The notes under the pieces: generated by a model
The model's database searches: none
Seen by the model: the letters and a program-made list of their open reading frames with translations, nothing else
Told to the model about the DNA's origin: nothing
DNA from: Halictus rubicundus
Taxonomy: Eukaryota; Arthropoda; Insecta; Hymenoptera; Halictidae
NCBI RefSeq assembly: GCF_050948215.1
Contig: NC_135161.1
Span: 5,527,911-5,591,910 of the forward strand
Length of the DNA: 64,000 nt
Direction: 5' to 3'
Program-made: the position numbers and the translations under genes
Shown: piece by piece, positions 11,943 through 22,718 of the stretch
Position numbering within the stretch: position 1 is the stretch's first letter
Layout: every line of letters starts with the position of its first letter

Positions 11943-11950
11943 TGACGTCA
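11943..11950. promoter_or_regulatory. Perfect CRE-like octamer
   Basis: TGACGTCA palindrome followed by CAC, preceded by CCTCACAAGTC. The same word order (CTCACAAG, then TGACGTCACAC) is seen in the module at 36783-37416, so this may be a fragment of that repeat. Function is not shown. Confidence 0.4.
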
Positions 11951-12057
11951 CACAATTTAACCAACAATTCGGCTAGAACCGAAAATGCGTGAGGAATGAC
12001 CTAATAGAACGGCTCACAGCCGCATTCCTGCTTGCGAGGCACGCAGAGTACGTGTTA

Positions 12058-12245
12058 CAGTGACTTCTCGATATATGTCGCCAAGGCCTGGATGATAAAC
12101 GTCGCGGAATTATCCCCACTACCGTGGGTTGTATCTGTGAAGGGCCCCGAAGCATGAGTAAACATAACACGGCTCGGGTATGTCTCCTGTACGATACACG
12201 ACGCTGCTAAGAACCGTGTTGTTGACATATATCGAGAATACACTG
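12058..12245 (+). mobile_element. MITE family A
   Basis: Starts after TA at 12056-12057 with CAGTGACTTCTCGATATATG and ends ATATATCGAGAATACACTG. The right TA has mutated to CG. The central AATTATCCCCACTACCG block is present. Confidence 0.88.
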
Positions 12246-12249
12246 CGTT

Positions 12250-12880
12250 CGTATTAATTTAGCAAAGACTTTCTGGCCAGTCTGCATCGATTCAGGAGAG
12301 AGTCGCCTAATTTCGACGGCGGCAACCGGTATCTACACTCTGGGAAAGAAAAATCCTCGCAGCGTGTTAATTATGCTACTAACACGGACTAGAGATCTAG
12401 CTCCGAGCCTATCTTAGCTATCTTAACTAATTGACGACTGCACTAACTGCCACTACAATTTGCGAATCCAGATTCGGATGCTGCTCGAAATTCGACCGGT
12501 CTTCGAGTGTCTCGAGAGGATATATTTGATAGCGTGCGTTCCTAGACGACGGCTACGTGTTATGGATTTGTGAGCATCGTTGTTTTGCCGAATCGGCAAA
12601 CATTTTGTTGCTCGTTGTGGTTGCGCAGCTGCTCTGGCGAGGCTTTTGTATCGTACAATTCTGCTTGGGGGTGTGGCGCGTGTTTGCGTGTTGTCTGTCT
12701 CTGTGTCTGTCGCGAATTTATTTATTGTTCATGCGGGAAAACACGTTTCCCACATAACAGTAGAACCTCGTTTATGCTAATCTTTGTTCTACCCAATTTT
12801 TTCTTAATCTCGGACCACGAATTTTTCTGCGAAAATTTACCAGAACTCGCAAAGACTCAAAAAAAAATTCTTTATTTCTG
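12250..12880. other. CaMKII intron, no recognised feature
   Basis: Mixed sequence without repeat or exon signals that I can support. Overlapping plus-strand frames near 12557-12887 look like chance. Confidence 0.4.
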
Positions 12881-12886
12881 TGACTA

Positions 12887-13091
12887 GGGACCCAATTACT
12901 GCGGGAGTACTAATTACTGTTCGTATATTAATTTAGGCATAATGAATATGAAAAAAGAGAAATTCAATTTTTCCATTAGAATTAGTTAATATAGATGTTA
13001 TATATCTCTTTTTCAATATTCATTATGCTGTAAAAATAAGTGTAATTAATATAGGCAGAGTAATTGGTACCCTCACAGTAATGGGCTCCCT
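12887..13091. mobile_element. Hairpin MITE, ends GGGACCCAATTACTG, copy 1
   Basis: Nearly complete inverted repeat, flanked by TA on both sides. Ends are GGGACCCAATTACTG and CAGTAATGGGCTCCCT. Inner arms share CATAATGAATAT. A second copy is at 23799-24018. Confidence 0.82.
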
Positions 13092-13369
13092 TACCCTAAT
13101 AAATTAAATTAGTCATTCCACTGTGTGTTTTTCACAGGTTCTAGCATAAAAATTCGCAGACCGATTATGTTATTTTACAGGAGCGAACACTCCAACAATC
13201 GGAGACCCGTAAAAATGACGGATCTCTGATTGTTTATCGTACAATTGTTGTGATGATACTTTTATTGTTCTAGTGTTAATAAGGTGCCTATTTTGTTTAG
13301 TATGCCCATCGTTGGTCCCCGATAAATAGTTAGATTCACCGATGGTGATTATCCGTTTAGGCAGAGATA

Positions 13370-13390
13370 GAGAGAGATAGATAGATAGAT

Positions 13391-13449
<59 letters not shown>

Positions 13450-13452
13450 TAG
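13370..13452. repeat. (GA)n microsatellite
   Basis: GATA/GA run on the plus strand, (CU)n in the CaMKII transcript. Confidence 0.95.
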
Positions 13453-13790
13453 AAAGTACACCATACAACGACTACAAAGGTCCGCGGGAGTTCTCGTAGC
13501 GAATTCGGTGAGCAAAGCTCTACATTGCAGACTGAGACGGAGACTGTACGGCGATTATGGTCGCGGAGGTTCTCTCGATCGGCAGCTATATTGATCCCAG
13601 TTGCCGGCCACCGGAAACAGTTCGGTTTTTCTGCCCCTTCTCGATCGAGTTCGTTAAATCTGAGCTGGCTATCAACCCTTGCCGTATTATTATCTACGCA
13701 GCTATAATCATTAATGGTACGAATAATGGTACCTTTGGTCGGGTCCTATTTCGAGTACCAGCGGCGTCGTTAGGCTGCATTTATGTATAT

Positions 13791-13945
13791 ACAGGGTGTC
13801 TCACCCGATTTTGACGTCTTGATTTCTTTTCTATTGTTAGTTCTACCAAAAAATATTTCACATAAGAATGGTGCTGAGTGGGGCATAATTTGGTGGTATT
13901 AGTTTACTCAGGGGTCATATGAAGGTCAACTTTGTTGTGTTAACA
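13791..13945. mobile_element. Solo end of a Tc1/mariner-type element
   Basis: TA followed by CAGGGTGTCTCACCCGATTT, the form of left termini seen in other mariner-type elements here. No matching right end is visible. It runs into a fragment beginning TTAACACTAGAATGGCGACTG, related to the elements at 22185 and 28522. Confidence 0.5.
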
Positions 13946-14444
13946 CTTAACACTAGAATGGCGACTGTAAGGCGTCACTAAAAATTGCTGTATCATTGAA
14001 TAAGTAAATAATTGTTAATAAACTATATAAACGTGTAAAAAACATCTAACTAAACAAAATTTCATGGGATGAATTTTTAGAGCTCCATTCTTTATAATTA
14101 CTTTCGCCTAGAATTCTGAAATGTAAACTTTCATTGATTTCGTTAACAATAACTCTTTAATTATACAGTTTCGTGGGTATATTTATCTATCATTGTTTGT
14201 CTAAAATTATGTTTTAAATCAATCAGAGAATTTTCGATTTCACCGGATAAAACAGCCCCCAATAAGGCTACATTTGGATTCTACAAATTGAAAACCCCCC
14301 AAATCTGCCTTTTTTATAATAAATATTGCATAGTTGAAAGACATATGAATTTTGTCCACCTATTTTCTGATTCTGAACCACTATGCGACGTCTCGAGATC
14401 CGAACTGTTTCCGCGATACTGAGCAACGCGTTCGCGAGTCGTCG

Positions 14445-15062
14445 CACAGTGGTCCTTTTGATCGATTTAGCAGGCCAAAAGTCGATTTCAAAAATGATAC
14501 CTACAGTGTAAAATTTTTATTGGTTGCTACAGTTTAATATATGGGGTTTAATGAGGTAATATATTTTTTTTATTACTCAGATGCCCATGAAGTGCTGTAC
14601 TTTATCGAAAGTTAGAGATTTACGTAGTAGCTGTCTTGCTACTAAAATTCGATGAGACAGTTTTTATATGTTTCAAGTAGGTTGTACACTTTCTTTTTAA
14701 ATATTGCAAATATTTAAAAAGTATTAAAAAATGTTTTCAAAGTACGTGACACTAACCCTACCGAGTCTCTTAAGAGTAACTGATACATATTGTCTTATAA
14801 AAATGAAGATATTGAATTTATTTGTCCTAAATACAAATTATACTCTCCTAAATACATGCATTTAATAATTTCCCACGAAAGCATCTTTACAATGTCAGTA
14901 ATTGTAAAATAAAAAATCTGGAACCGGTCATTTCGACCGGCGGTGGTAGGTTTAGTGTTAAACAAATAAAAGATGGTATTATATGCAATTTGGAAACGTT
15001 CTGGGACCACTAAACATTACAAATAATTTTGGCCAGCTAAATCGATGAAAAGGCCCACTGTG
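14445..15062. mobile_element. Inverted-repeat element, ends CACAGTGG.CCTTTT
   Basis: Left end CACAGTGGTCCTTTTGATCG continues into GATTTAGCAGGCCAAAA. The right end is its inverse (TTTTGGCCAGCTAAATCGAT, then AAAAGGCCCACTGTG). Arms are about 40 bp. A TTAA-type MITE (14750-14957) is nested inside. It sits almost directly against family B copy 2, which has similar terminal bases. Confidence 0.75.
14750..14957. mobile_element. TTAA-type MITE, ends CACTAA.CCTACCG
   Basis: Right end GGTGGTAGGTTTAGTG is followed by TTAA (14958-14961). The left end CACTAACCCTACCGAG lacks an intact TTAA. It is the uninterrupted relative of 39701-41927, which carries a hAT insertion. Confidence 0.8.
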
Positions 15063-15067
15063 CTACG

Positions 15068-15576
15068 CACAGTGGGCAATTTGGACAAAATCGGATTCAA
15101 AATCAAGGAACTTTCGATAGGAATGAGGTAGAGCGATGAAATTTTTTTTAAATGAAAGCTGCAACTTTGTGGAATATGGGAAAAATAGAGAGATTGTGGT
15201 ACGAACGTTTTTTAACCTCGAGAAAATTCGTTAAACGCGCACAAATTCAAGAAAATTTTAGTTTTCCCAATACCACGCGCGGAAAAATATTTTTTTAACA
15301 TGCTATACATCATTTTCCATAGATTCTTTCACGCTGATTCCAAATCTGGTCTCAAAATTTGTCTACGACCTCAGGATTTTGCAAAAAATAGATTTTTGTG
15401 ACAAAAACTAATGAAATAATTTTTTCGTTGAAATGATTGGATGGTAATAATCTCCCTATTTTTCGCATATTCTACAAAGTTTCAGCTTTAATTTAAAAAA
15501 AATGTCATCGCTCTACCTCATTACTATCGAAAGTTCTTTGATTTTCAATCCGATTTCGTCCAAATTGCCCATTGTG
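15068..15576. mobile_element. Family B long-inverted-repeat MITE, copy 2
   Basis: CACAGTGGGCAATTTGGACA at the left and the inverse GTCCAAATTGCCCATTGTG at the right, with long arms sharing GAGGTAGAGCGATGAAATTT and an AT-rich centre. Non-coding. Confidence 0.88.
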
Positions 15577-16048
15577 CGTCGTCGAAATCGCGGAGAACCG
15601 TTCGCGATCAGCAAGATGGCCGCCTCGCCGTGCGGTAATTCGATCAGTGTCCGAAGTGCAGAGGGTCTTTTCTGGGTAAAAAAAAGGGGAAAAATAGAAA
15701 AAGGAAAAACCGTGGTGTTCGCCTGAGAGGCCTCACAAAGCGACAGAATTACCGCGTCACGATGGCTGGATGTTTATGTCGGTATCGATTGGTCCTCGTA
15801 TCACCAGTTCGTTTCATCGCACCTGTCCGCCATAAAAACGAGCAGACTCGGTGGTGGTTATTGTATTTTTAGCCGCGAGGAAAAACGCGAAACGCCGTCG
15901 AATCGACGAACCTCCGCGCGGTCACCAAACGCGAACAACGGGGGCTGGTCCTTCTTCGTTTCAAACCACCTCTCTTCCGGTTCTTCTTCGTCTCACCTTG
16001 AACCCCAAATCGCGACGCTTTGCCAGAACTGATCAAACAAATTTTGGC
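15577..16048. other. CaMKII intron, no recognised feature
   Basis: GC-rich, mostly unique. Nothing supported beyond short chance frames. Confidence 0.4.
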
Positions 16049-16154
16049 TAGACTGGTTTCTCTATATATGTCGCCAGGGCCTGGATGATAAACGTCGCGG
16101 AATTATCCCCACTACTGGACGATACACGCTGGCAAGACCCGTGTTGTTGACATA

Positions 16155-17989
16155 CTGGGTGTTCGCGATAATTTGTAGCAGCGATTTTTCCGTAAAAGGT
16201 GAACATTAGGAAAAAACCGAAGAGGAGGTAGTATATTTTACTAGCAATTAATAAACTCAATTTTTTGTATATTTAATATTTTTCTAGAAACAAGGGTGAC
16301 CTTCATTCTTTTAAATGGAGTGCTACATATTTGTTTACGTGAAATGACAACGGACATTGAGACGAGTTCAACCGTGTAGTATACTATGGTCTTCAGGGTC
16401 ATACAAGGGGAAAAATAAAAGAAATGGATTTAACATTTTGTAATATTGTTATTACTAGTATGTTGTAGTGATAAAACTATATCTCGTGTTCAATGTGACT
16501 TCCGTTAGCAAGAATGCATTTCTGAGTTCTGCTGACTGCATTCCTGGTAGTTTCTGCCAATGTTGCACTGGATATGGATGCACAGGCTTCTTTTATCTTA
16601 GTTTGCAAGTCGTCCCTCAGTGGTGTAGTGTAAACAATATCTTTAATATGTCCCCACAAAAAAAGAAAGTTTAGTGATGACAAATCGGGGGATCTTGCAG
16701 GCCATTTTATAGGTCCGTATGTTCCGATCTATTTATCGTTAAACATATTATGTAAAAAATGGTTTACCGATCTACAATTATGAGTAGGAGCCCCGACTTG
16801 TTGGAAGTATATGTCTCGTGCAAGAAACAATGGCAGTGGTTACCAGTAATTTTGAAATTTACAATTTAGAAATTGTAAATACTTATTTCCATTTAGAATT
16901 CCAGTGTAAAAATATGGACCTAGTAAAATGTTATCAATCATTCCACGCCAAGCATTTGTTCTGAACTGTACCTGGAAATTTGTCTGTTTTTTCAATTTCG
17001 GATTCTCGCTCGTCCAAAAGTGAGCATTATGTCGATTACGCATGATGTTATTATCAAAACTGGATTCATCTGTTCATAATATTTTTCTATAAAAATTGGA
17101 ATCGTTCATGTTTTTTGTTGGGAACCAATTACAAAATTCAGTACGTCGTGGATGAACAGATTCCTGGAGGCTTTGTACTTTATGATATTTGATAAGTTTG
17201 TAATCGTACAATTGTAGAACTTTATGTGTTGATGCAATTGAAATATCACATAGCCTGGTCACTTTTCTTATCGTAGTAGATGGATCTTCTTGAAAATGAA
17301 GAAGTATTTCTAATTGTTTGTTTTTTGAAAACAGTGATTCGACGGATCCCCTGATGTTTTGACACTACTACAGATCCTGTTTCATTGAAACGTTTATTAA
17401 GATGGAGAAACTGAGTTTCACTAGGTTCTACTCTCTGTGGATATCTTTCTTCGTACACTAGTTCACTTCGTTTCTTATTTTTATTACACTCGTAAAAAAT
17501 ATTTAACATATCTACTTTTTCCTGCGTAGAATAACGATACATAATGATAACGTATGGTTTGGCTAGTTGTTTCGCACAACTGTACTGAAACTAAAGGAAT
17601 AAACATGTCTTTTCAAAACATAAACATTCACACAGTCAGCGGAAGTCACATTGAACACGAGATGTAGTCTTATCACTACAACATACTAGTAAATACAGTA
17701 TTACGAAATGTTAAATCTATTTCTTTTATTTCTGCCCTTGTATGACCCTGAAGACCATAGTATCCTACATGATTGAACTCGTCTGAATGTCCGTTTTCAT
17801 ATGACGTAAACAAATATGTAGCATTCCATTAAATAAAGTGAAGGTCACCTTTGTTTCTAGAAAACTATTAAAAATACAAAAAACTGAGATACGCTATCAT
17901 ATTGTTAGTAAAATAACAACTACCTCCTCTTCGGTTTTTTCCTAATGTTTACGAAAGAAACGCTGGTACAAATTATCGCGAACACACTG
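16155..17989 (-). mobile_element. Mariner-type transposon copy 1, minus orientation
   Basis: Flanked by TA; ends are CTGGGTGTTCGCGATAATTTG and the inverse of ACAGTGTGTTCGCGATAATTTG. Both arms contain AAGGTGACCTTCA-type and CCGAAGAGGAGGTAGT words. The transposase gene on the minus strand is broken. A left-truncated second copy lies at 53371-55042. Confidence 0.88.
16477..17542 (-). pseudogene. Mariner-type transposase, multiply broken
   Basis: Read on the minus strand, the N-terminal helix-turn-helix part (start MYRYSTQEKVDML, then ECNKNKKRSELVYEERYPQR) lies at 17542-17246. A middle part is at 17262-17074. The catalytic core with MRNRHNAHFWTSENPK is at 17043-16840. The C-terminal part with FLFLWGHIKDIVY, ending GSHIEHEI, is at 16683-16477. 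The pieces lie in different frames with stops between, so at least three lesions separate them. It belongs to the same broad transposase type as 9612-10606 but is a different lineage. Confidence 0.85.
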
Positions 17990-18009
17990 TATGTCTAGAA
18001 TGCACTGTA

Positions 18010-18194
18010 CAGTGATATCTCTGTATCTGTCGCCTCTGTATGATAATTGTCGTGGAGTTATCCCCACTACCGCGGGATATATCCTGTGAGGGGTCCCGAA
18101 GCTCGAGTGAACATAACACGGCCCGGATATGTCTCCTACACGATACATGACGCTGACAAGACCCGTGTTGTTGACATATATCGAGAATTCACCG
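18010..18194 (+). mobile_element. MITE family A, complete
   Basis: 185 bp between TA at 18008-18009 and 18195-18196. Left end CAGTGATATCTCTG, right end ATATATCGAGAATTCACCG, with the central ATCCCCACTACCGCGG block and a TTGTTGACATATATCGAG tail. Confidence 0.92.
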
Positions 18195-18196
18195 TA

Positions 18197-19170
18197 CCTC
18201 GCTGCAAGAGTTTTAACCGGATGCGAAACCTTCGATGCGAGTTCAAGAGTCACGGATTTAGGGCTCAAGGTCGAAGATCAGAAGCTCGGAGACGAATCGT
18301 CGATCCCTCGAGCCAAGGACCAGCCTGGACTGATCAGGCAGCACCCTCGAACCTGTCCAGATTTTCCTGCAAATGTCCTGGACAAACTTCGGGGGAGCAA
18401 CCTGTGCAATAGTGTGGGTTGATGGATGGGAATGGGACTCGGTAACGGGGTCACGGGTTCACAGGACAGGGGCAAGTAGAAGGCGAGACAGGGTCTAGTG
18501 GAGGGGGCTAGGCAAGAGGCAAAGCAACGAGGTAGATACTTAGCTGCTCGAGCTATTGTCCAACGATCGATTTGCACGTGAGCACGGGTGTACTATCTCT
18601 CTAATAATAGGCCGATATGCGCGCGCAAATGCTCTCTGCCCGCGATATCGTTGCGTCTAAAGTGTCTAGGGGGACCGAAAACAAGGGTTCCCCTAACCTG
18701 GGAGTTAGGCCGAAACTGGGGTGGGGGTGGGGGTGGGGGGGAAGTACAGGGCACAAGCACGCGAGAACCTGCTGGTCTCGTTGATCCCGTTCGTACAATA
18801 TAATGCACTCTATGTACAGAGATAATGGGGCTTCTTCCTTCCACAAACTCTTCCGACTCCGTATCTTCTTTCAAAACAGCTTTTCGAAAGAACGTCGCCG
18901 AGACACTGTTCACAGTCATAAATCTTAGTCTTTGACCCGTTCAAAAATCCGCGTTATTTATTATCGAACAATGGTATGGCGATTGTTTCTCGATTTTCTC
19001 CCTCTTATGCTGCAAGTCTGAAGCAAAAAGAGTGAACTGGACGGAACTATTGCTAGACTATGTTTCTAGCGTCTTCTCTCGAGAAACAGTGGACTGCGGA
19101 TTTTCATAACAGAGGCTTACGTGTTCTCGATCGTTAACCCTTTCACTGCGAAAATTATGTGTCGTTAATA
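18197..19170. other. CaMKII intron with a G-rich tract
   Basis: Mostly unique. A (GGGGGT)n run at 18718-18741 could form a quadruplex on the plus strand (C-rich in the transcript). No gene is supported. Confidence 0.5.
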
Positions 19171-19402
19171 TTAACCCCTTGTGCTAGAATTTATTTTATG
19201 ATTACCGTGATTAGAACTTCTTCGATGCCTGTAATCCACTAGGAAAAATAGTGGCTGAATTTTGGAAAACGCCCCCCCCCCTCCTTTCGACACATGATTT
19301 ACGTCGTTCTATTCGTTTCGACATGCCGAACGCGAAATGTACTTGTCATTTTTGGCGCGAATGAATGGTTTTCGAGATATTCGCGAAAAACTACCGCTAC
19401 TA

Positions 19403-19985
19403 CAGTGATTTCTCTATGCAGTATGTTCACGCTATTACTAGCCAGTGTTTTTCTTGTAAATAGTAAATATTAGAGAAAAATGAAAGAGGAAAAAGTAGTA
19501 CTGTTTTTTATACGCAACACAATGGCGGATGTAATTTTTTTGTGTTTACACTATTTTGCTAGATATGAAGGTGACCTTCAATTTTTTAACCAGTCAACTG
19601 CGGAGTTTAAATCAAGCAATAAGAATTAGAATCAATCAATGACGAATATACACGTCGAACGCAGGCCAGATGCTGCCATTATAAATTTTACGAAAAAAGT
19701 AAAGCAACACGAGAAAGAATTACATTTTTATTCATAGCACAGCACCGCGATAGAGTTTTGGATTGACGTGTATACACGTCAAACGCGCTTAACTGGTTAA
19801 ACGGAATGCTGTATACTTTTTTATATCACATGAAAGCGTGTGTCCAGACGAATTCATCCGTACACTGCACAGTGAGCTTCAAGGTCATGCAAGGTCAGAA
19901 ATGGAAGAAACACTGATTTGACAATATAAAGACTTCTCTATATTCTATACAGAAAACACATTTCTAACAAGTTCAAAAAGTTTCA
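19403..19985. mobile_element. Family A fragment with mariner-type arm inserted at TA
   Basis: CAGTGATTTCTCTATG (19405-19420) is a family A left end. It switches directly into CAGTATGTTCACGCTATTACTA, the terminus of the element also seen at 61250-61674. The mariner-type arm is interrupted by the TTAA element 19590-19796 and ends near GTCAGAAATGGAAG. No right arm is present. Confidence 0.65.
19590..19796. mobile_element. TTAA-flanked MITE, ends CCAGT, innermost of the nest
   Basis: TTAA at 19586-19589 and 19797-19800; ends CCAGTCAACTG and the inverse GCTTAACTGG. The interior carries TATACACGTC words at both ends. The homologous arm at 61250-61505 has a single TTAA in CTTTTTAAATGGAACGC, which gives the empty site. 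Confidence 0.88.
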
Positions 19986-20279
19986 AAAAGAGGGGGGCCT
20001 ATACTGCATACGGATGTGTAGGTACACGCAGGATTCATGTAGTGGTAGCGGTAGTTTTTCGCGAATATCTCGAAAACTATTCATTTCCGCCAAAAATGAC
20101 AACTACGTTTCGTGTTCAGCATGTCAAAACGCAGAGAATGGCGTAGGTCACGTGTCGAAAGATGGGGGGGATTCCAAGTCTTATCAAAATAAAAAATTTA
20201 TGTTTCTTGTATAACCACGTGTTCTGTAATGGCTAAACATTGATAAAATAGAATTTCATTTCAATTTAAAGGGAATTCA

Positions 20280-20495
20280 CCCATTTGCATCATAAGGAAA
20301 AAAGAAGGAGAAAAGAAGGCCTTTACCATCAAACTATTTTTTTATTATATTTAAGTACAAAAATGACTACAAGTAAAAGAACTTCACATTTCAGCATTGT
20401 AAGAAAACATAAATTGAGCGTACTATATAGTGTTAGAGCGTACGTATACTGGCCAGGAAAATTGAGCGTATATACACGCTGATGATGCAAACGGG
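20280..20495. mobile_element. TTAA-type MITE, ends CCCATTTGCATCAT
   Basis: Inverted ends CCCATTTGCATCAT and ATGATGCAAACGGG. The right flank is TTAA (20496-20499), and the left flank has mutated to TTCA (20276-20279). It is a second insertion into the shell 19175-20592. Confidence 0.75.
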
Positions 20496-20599
20496 TTAAT
20501 AATGCACGCATTTCGAAAATTCTCTTCAAAGTCTTCACCACCTGAACACTTTTCTCGAAGACCTATCTGACTCGATATTACAGTACCAGGGGTTAACAA

Positions 20600-21189
20600 T
20601 TCGAACGATACTTTGCAGCAATAATTCGCGTAGTATTTAGGTTCTAGGTTAGAAATCGCAGCGGTGAAAAGGTCAACCGGTCGTCGTTCGGAGAAAACAG
20701 AGAAGAGACCAGAGGAAAATAGGGGAAAGTCGAGAGAAGAGAAAATTAGAGTTCTGCGTCGAACCCTCGGACCGTCGAACGAGATCGCGGGGAACGATCT
20801 CGCCAGATCTCCCGGGTCCATGAAAATCCGCAGATCTACTTTCCGGCGAAGTCGAGTATGTACGCAATCACCGATCTCCCCGGTTCCAGGAGAGATCGTC
20901 GCGATCTCGACGAAGGGCACCTCTCCCGGTGCAGCCAGAGCCTAAAGTTCGTGATTCTTGGGTGGTTCGATGGTCGCGATTTATCGAGTGAAAAGAACAA
21001 ACAAAAATCGCGCAGACGTCCCCGGCGGATCCAGGGATGGTGTTCCCCTAATGGGATAACGCGGGGATGCTATAGAATGATCTAAGAGAGATAGACAGAG
21101 GTTGAGAGAGAGAGAGAAAGAGAGAGAGATAGAAAGAGAAAGAAAGAGAGAGAGAGAGAGAGAGAGTGAGGAGGTTTTGGGTGTCCTAC
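20600..21189. other. CaMKII intron downstream of the linker exon, with CU-rich transcript tract
   Basis: Contains a GA-rich tract on the plus strand at about 21086-21170. Because the gene is on the minus strand, this is a CU-rich tract beginning about 20 nt downstream of the 5' splice site of exon 21190-21273. The rest is GC-rich and unique. Confidence 0.7.
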
Positions 21190-21273
21190 CTTTAACGTCA
21201 TCGTCCTCGATCGTTGTGCTGCTGTCGGTCGATTCCTTCACCTGAGAGCCGTCGCCCTTCTTCGTGCTCCGAC
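21190..21273 (-). CDS. CaMKII: CaMKII exon: variable linker (KESTDSSTTIEDDDVK)
   Basis: 84-nt exon of CaMKII, minus strand. The acceptor is CTCCAG just above 21273 and the donor is GTAGGA from 21189 down. Two bases complete a Ser codon begun in exon 42963-42921. Then 27 codons start RSTKKGDGSQ and continue to a run containing VKESTDSSTTIEDDDVK, and one base carries over. This segment sits between the calmodulin-binding helix and the association domain and closely matches the linker of Drosophila CaMKII as I know it. The linker is the region of alternative splicing in this kinase and sets spacing of kinase domains around the hub. Reading phase agrees with the upstream exon. A CU-rich tract follows in the transcript, and another lies about 290 nt upstream (21561-21615). 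Confidence 0.96.
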
Positions 21274-21554
21274 CTGGAGCACGCAGAGCGTTTTTTCAGT
21301 GAGATCGGCAGACAATCATGGTTGGCAAAATTGTGTAATTTTCAGACAGACAAACGGAGAAAGAGAAAGAGAGAGAGAACTGTGGGGCTCAAGGGGGCAA
21401 GGGGGAGGATTTTTAATCGCTTGGGATTCGGAGGGTGGTTCGGTTAATAGAGAGTGGGAGAGCTTTTTCCACGCGACATAGTTTTCCACAGCTAGATTAG
21501 AGCACACAGAGGCGGCGATCCGATTGAGGGGATAGGATCGAAGGACGTCGAGAC

Positions 21555-21562
21555 GGAGAGAA

Positions 21563-21616
<54 letters not shown>
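21555..21616. repeat. (GA)n microsatellite
   Basis: GA run on the plus strand, (CU)n in the transcript, about 290 nt upstream of the linker exon's acceptor. Confidence 0.95.
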
Positions 21617-21619
<3 letters not shown>

Positions 21620-22180
21620 TATAGTCCGGAGAACCGAGAAAAGACGAGATCGATCGAGATCGATCGTCTCCGGGGATTATCGCGATCGAGATGCGTTCCA
21701 GAAGCCGCTGCACAGGGATCCCCGGGGGATCTTGGTCCCGGTCTTGAAGCAGCCTGGAATCCCGCGAAAAGGATCCAGGATTCGAGAGAGAAAAAGAGAG
21801 AGAAAGAGAATCTCGTTCCAGGTTTTCGAGAGGGATTTCGGACGAGATTCGAGGTTCGAGATCGTGCTAGAAACGGCAGAAAACAAGCTTGCAGAGGAAG
21901 AGAGAAGAAATCCCACGGCCCAAGGCCTCCGGGGAGCTGGATCTCGATCTCGACGCATCTCGATCTGCGAATCGAACTGCGGCATTCGCCTAGTGCGAGT
22001 ATGCCCACTAGGCGTTAGCACCGGATCACGCGTTTTCGGATCGAATGGATCCTCAATCGCTGAAATTTCTTTCCGTATTTGTGATTATCAGATAGCGGAT
22101 CTTGATGCAAGATAAAAATGTTCCATCTGAATTGCAACAAACTGGAGTGAAACAGACATTCATTTTCTTTCATAATATGT
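21617..22180. other. CaMKII intron upstream of linker exon
   Basis: GC-rich unique sequence. The stretch from about 22125 (CTGAATTGCAACAAACTGGA) resembles 43676-43740, so part of it is a dispersed repeat of unknown type. Confidence 0.5.
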
Positions 22181-22184
22181 TTAA

Positions 22185-22424
22185 CCCTTAGCACTCGAAT
22201 GGCGACTGCAAGGCGCCGCTAAATATTGCTGTATCGTTATTCAAAATATCTTTTATATTATTAAATTTGTTTGTATTTAATAATTTACTAAACACTTCGG
22301 TATTGTGCGAGTACATTGCCCCATTTTCGTATGTACAACATTGAGAAAAAAATATATAGAAGGGAAATATTCTAGTTCGGAAGAAGTGTTTCGTTTTGGA
22401 GTTAAAATGGCTTCGAGTGCAAAG
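22185..22424. mobile_element. TTAA-type MITE, CCCTTAGCACTCGAATGGC family, right end lost
   Basis: TTAA (22181-22184) followed by CCCTTAGCACTCGAATGG. The body matches 22719-22955. The right end stops at TTCGAGTGCAAAG without the GGTTAA seen in the other copies. Confidence 0.75.
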
Positions 22425-22474
22425 ACTGAACGCGACACCGCGCCAAAAAGTGTGCACATAGTCGGCGCTCGATA

Positions 22475-22578
22475 CAGTCAATTCTGATTACGAGTCAGTG
22501 CCAACCTAAGACAGTGCCAACTCCGTCTAAGAGTCAGTCACCAGAACGGCGCCACTGACTCGTAACGAGAATTCACTG
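22475..22578. mobile_element. TA-flanked MITE family E, 104 bp
   Basis: TA at 22473-22474 and 22579-22580. Ends CAGTCAATTCTGATTACGAG and the inverse of CAGTGAATTCTCGTTACGAG. The interior contains GTCTAAGAGTCAGTCACCAG. The same family occurs at 60090-60892, where it is interrupted. Confidence 0.85.
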
Positions 22579-22718
22579 TACACAGGTCATCGCGTGGATG
22601 CCGACTATAGTCGGCACCCGTACACATAGGTTGTCGCATGGAAACGAACGAAAGGATTAATAGCTCGAGAATAATATAACAGTCTTTTTAAATTCTTCCA
22701 ATGTTTTCACCGTTTTAA

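Larger units (their letters stand above)
16051..18007 (+). mobile_element. MITE family A split by a mariner-type insertion
   Basis: The left part (16051-16154) carries TTTCTCTATATATGTCGCC and AATTATCCCCACTAC. The right part (17990-18007) is the degenerate end TATGTCTAGAATGCACTG. The break falls at a TA inside the right terminal repeat, where the element 16155-17989 inserted. A second family A copy follows immediately, sharing the TA at 18008-18009. Confidence 0.8.
19252..20188. mobile_element. Long-arm inverted-repeat element inside the nest
   Basis: Arms of about 150 bp share CGAGATATTCGCGAAAAACT and TTTCGACAC..G blocks with C-runs near the ends (19270-19281; G-run at 20164-20171). Exact termini are uncertain by about 10 bp. 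The centre is occupied by a family A fragment carrying a mariner-type arm. Confidence 0.7.
19175..20592. mobile_element. TTAA-flanked MITE hosting a multi-level nest
   Basis: Outer shell of the same family as 8005-8227: TTAA plus CCCCTTGTGCTAGAATT at the left, and TTACAGTACCAGGGG plus TTAA (20593-20596) at the right. Host sequence resumes at 20206 (TTCTTGTATAACCACGTGTTC) and again near 20500, matching the uninterrupted copy. Two separate insertions expanded it from about 220 bp to 1.4 kb. Confidence 0.85.

Noticed and set aside
1..21189. CaMKII association domain exons
   Set aside because: I looked on the minus strand for peptides such as RQEIIKVTEQLIEAI and FYFEN and found none. They probably lie beyond the left edge.
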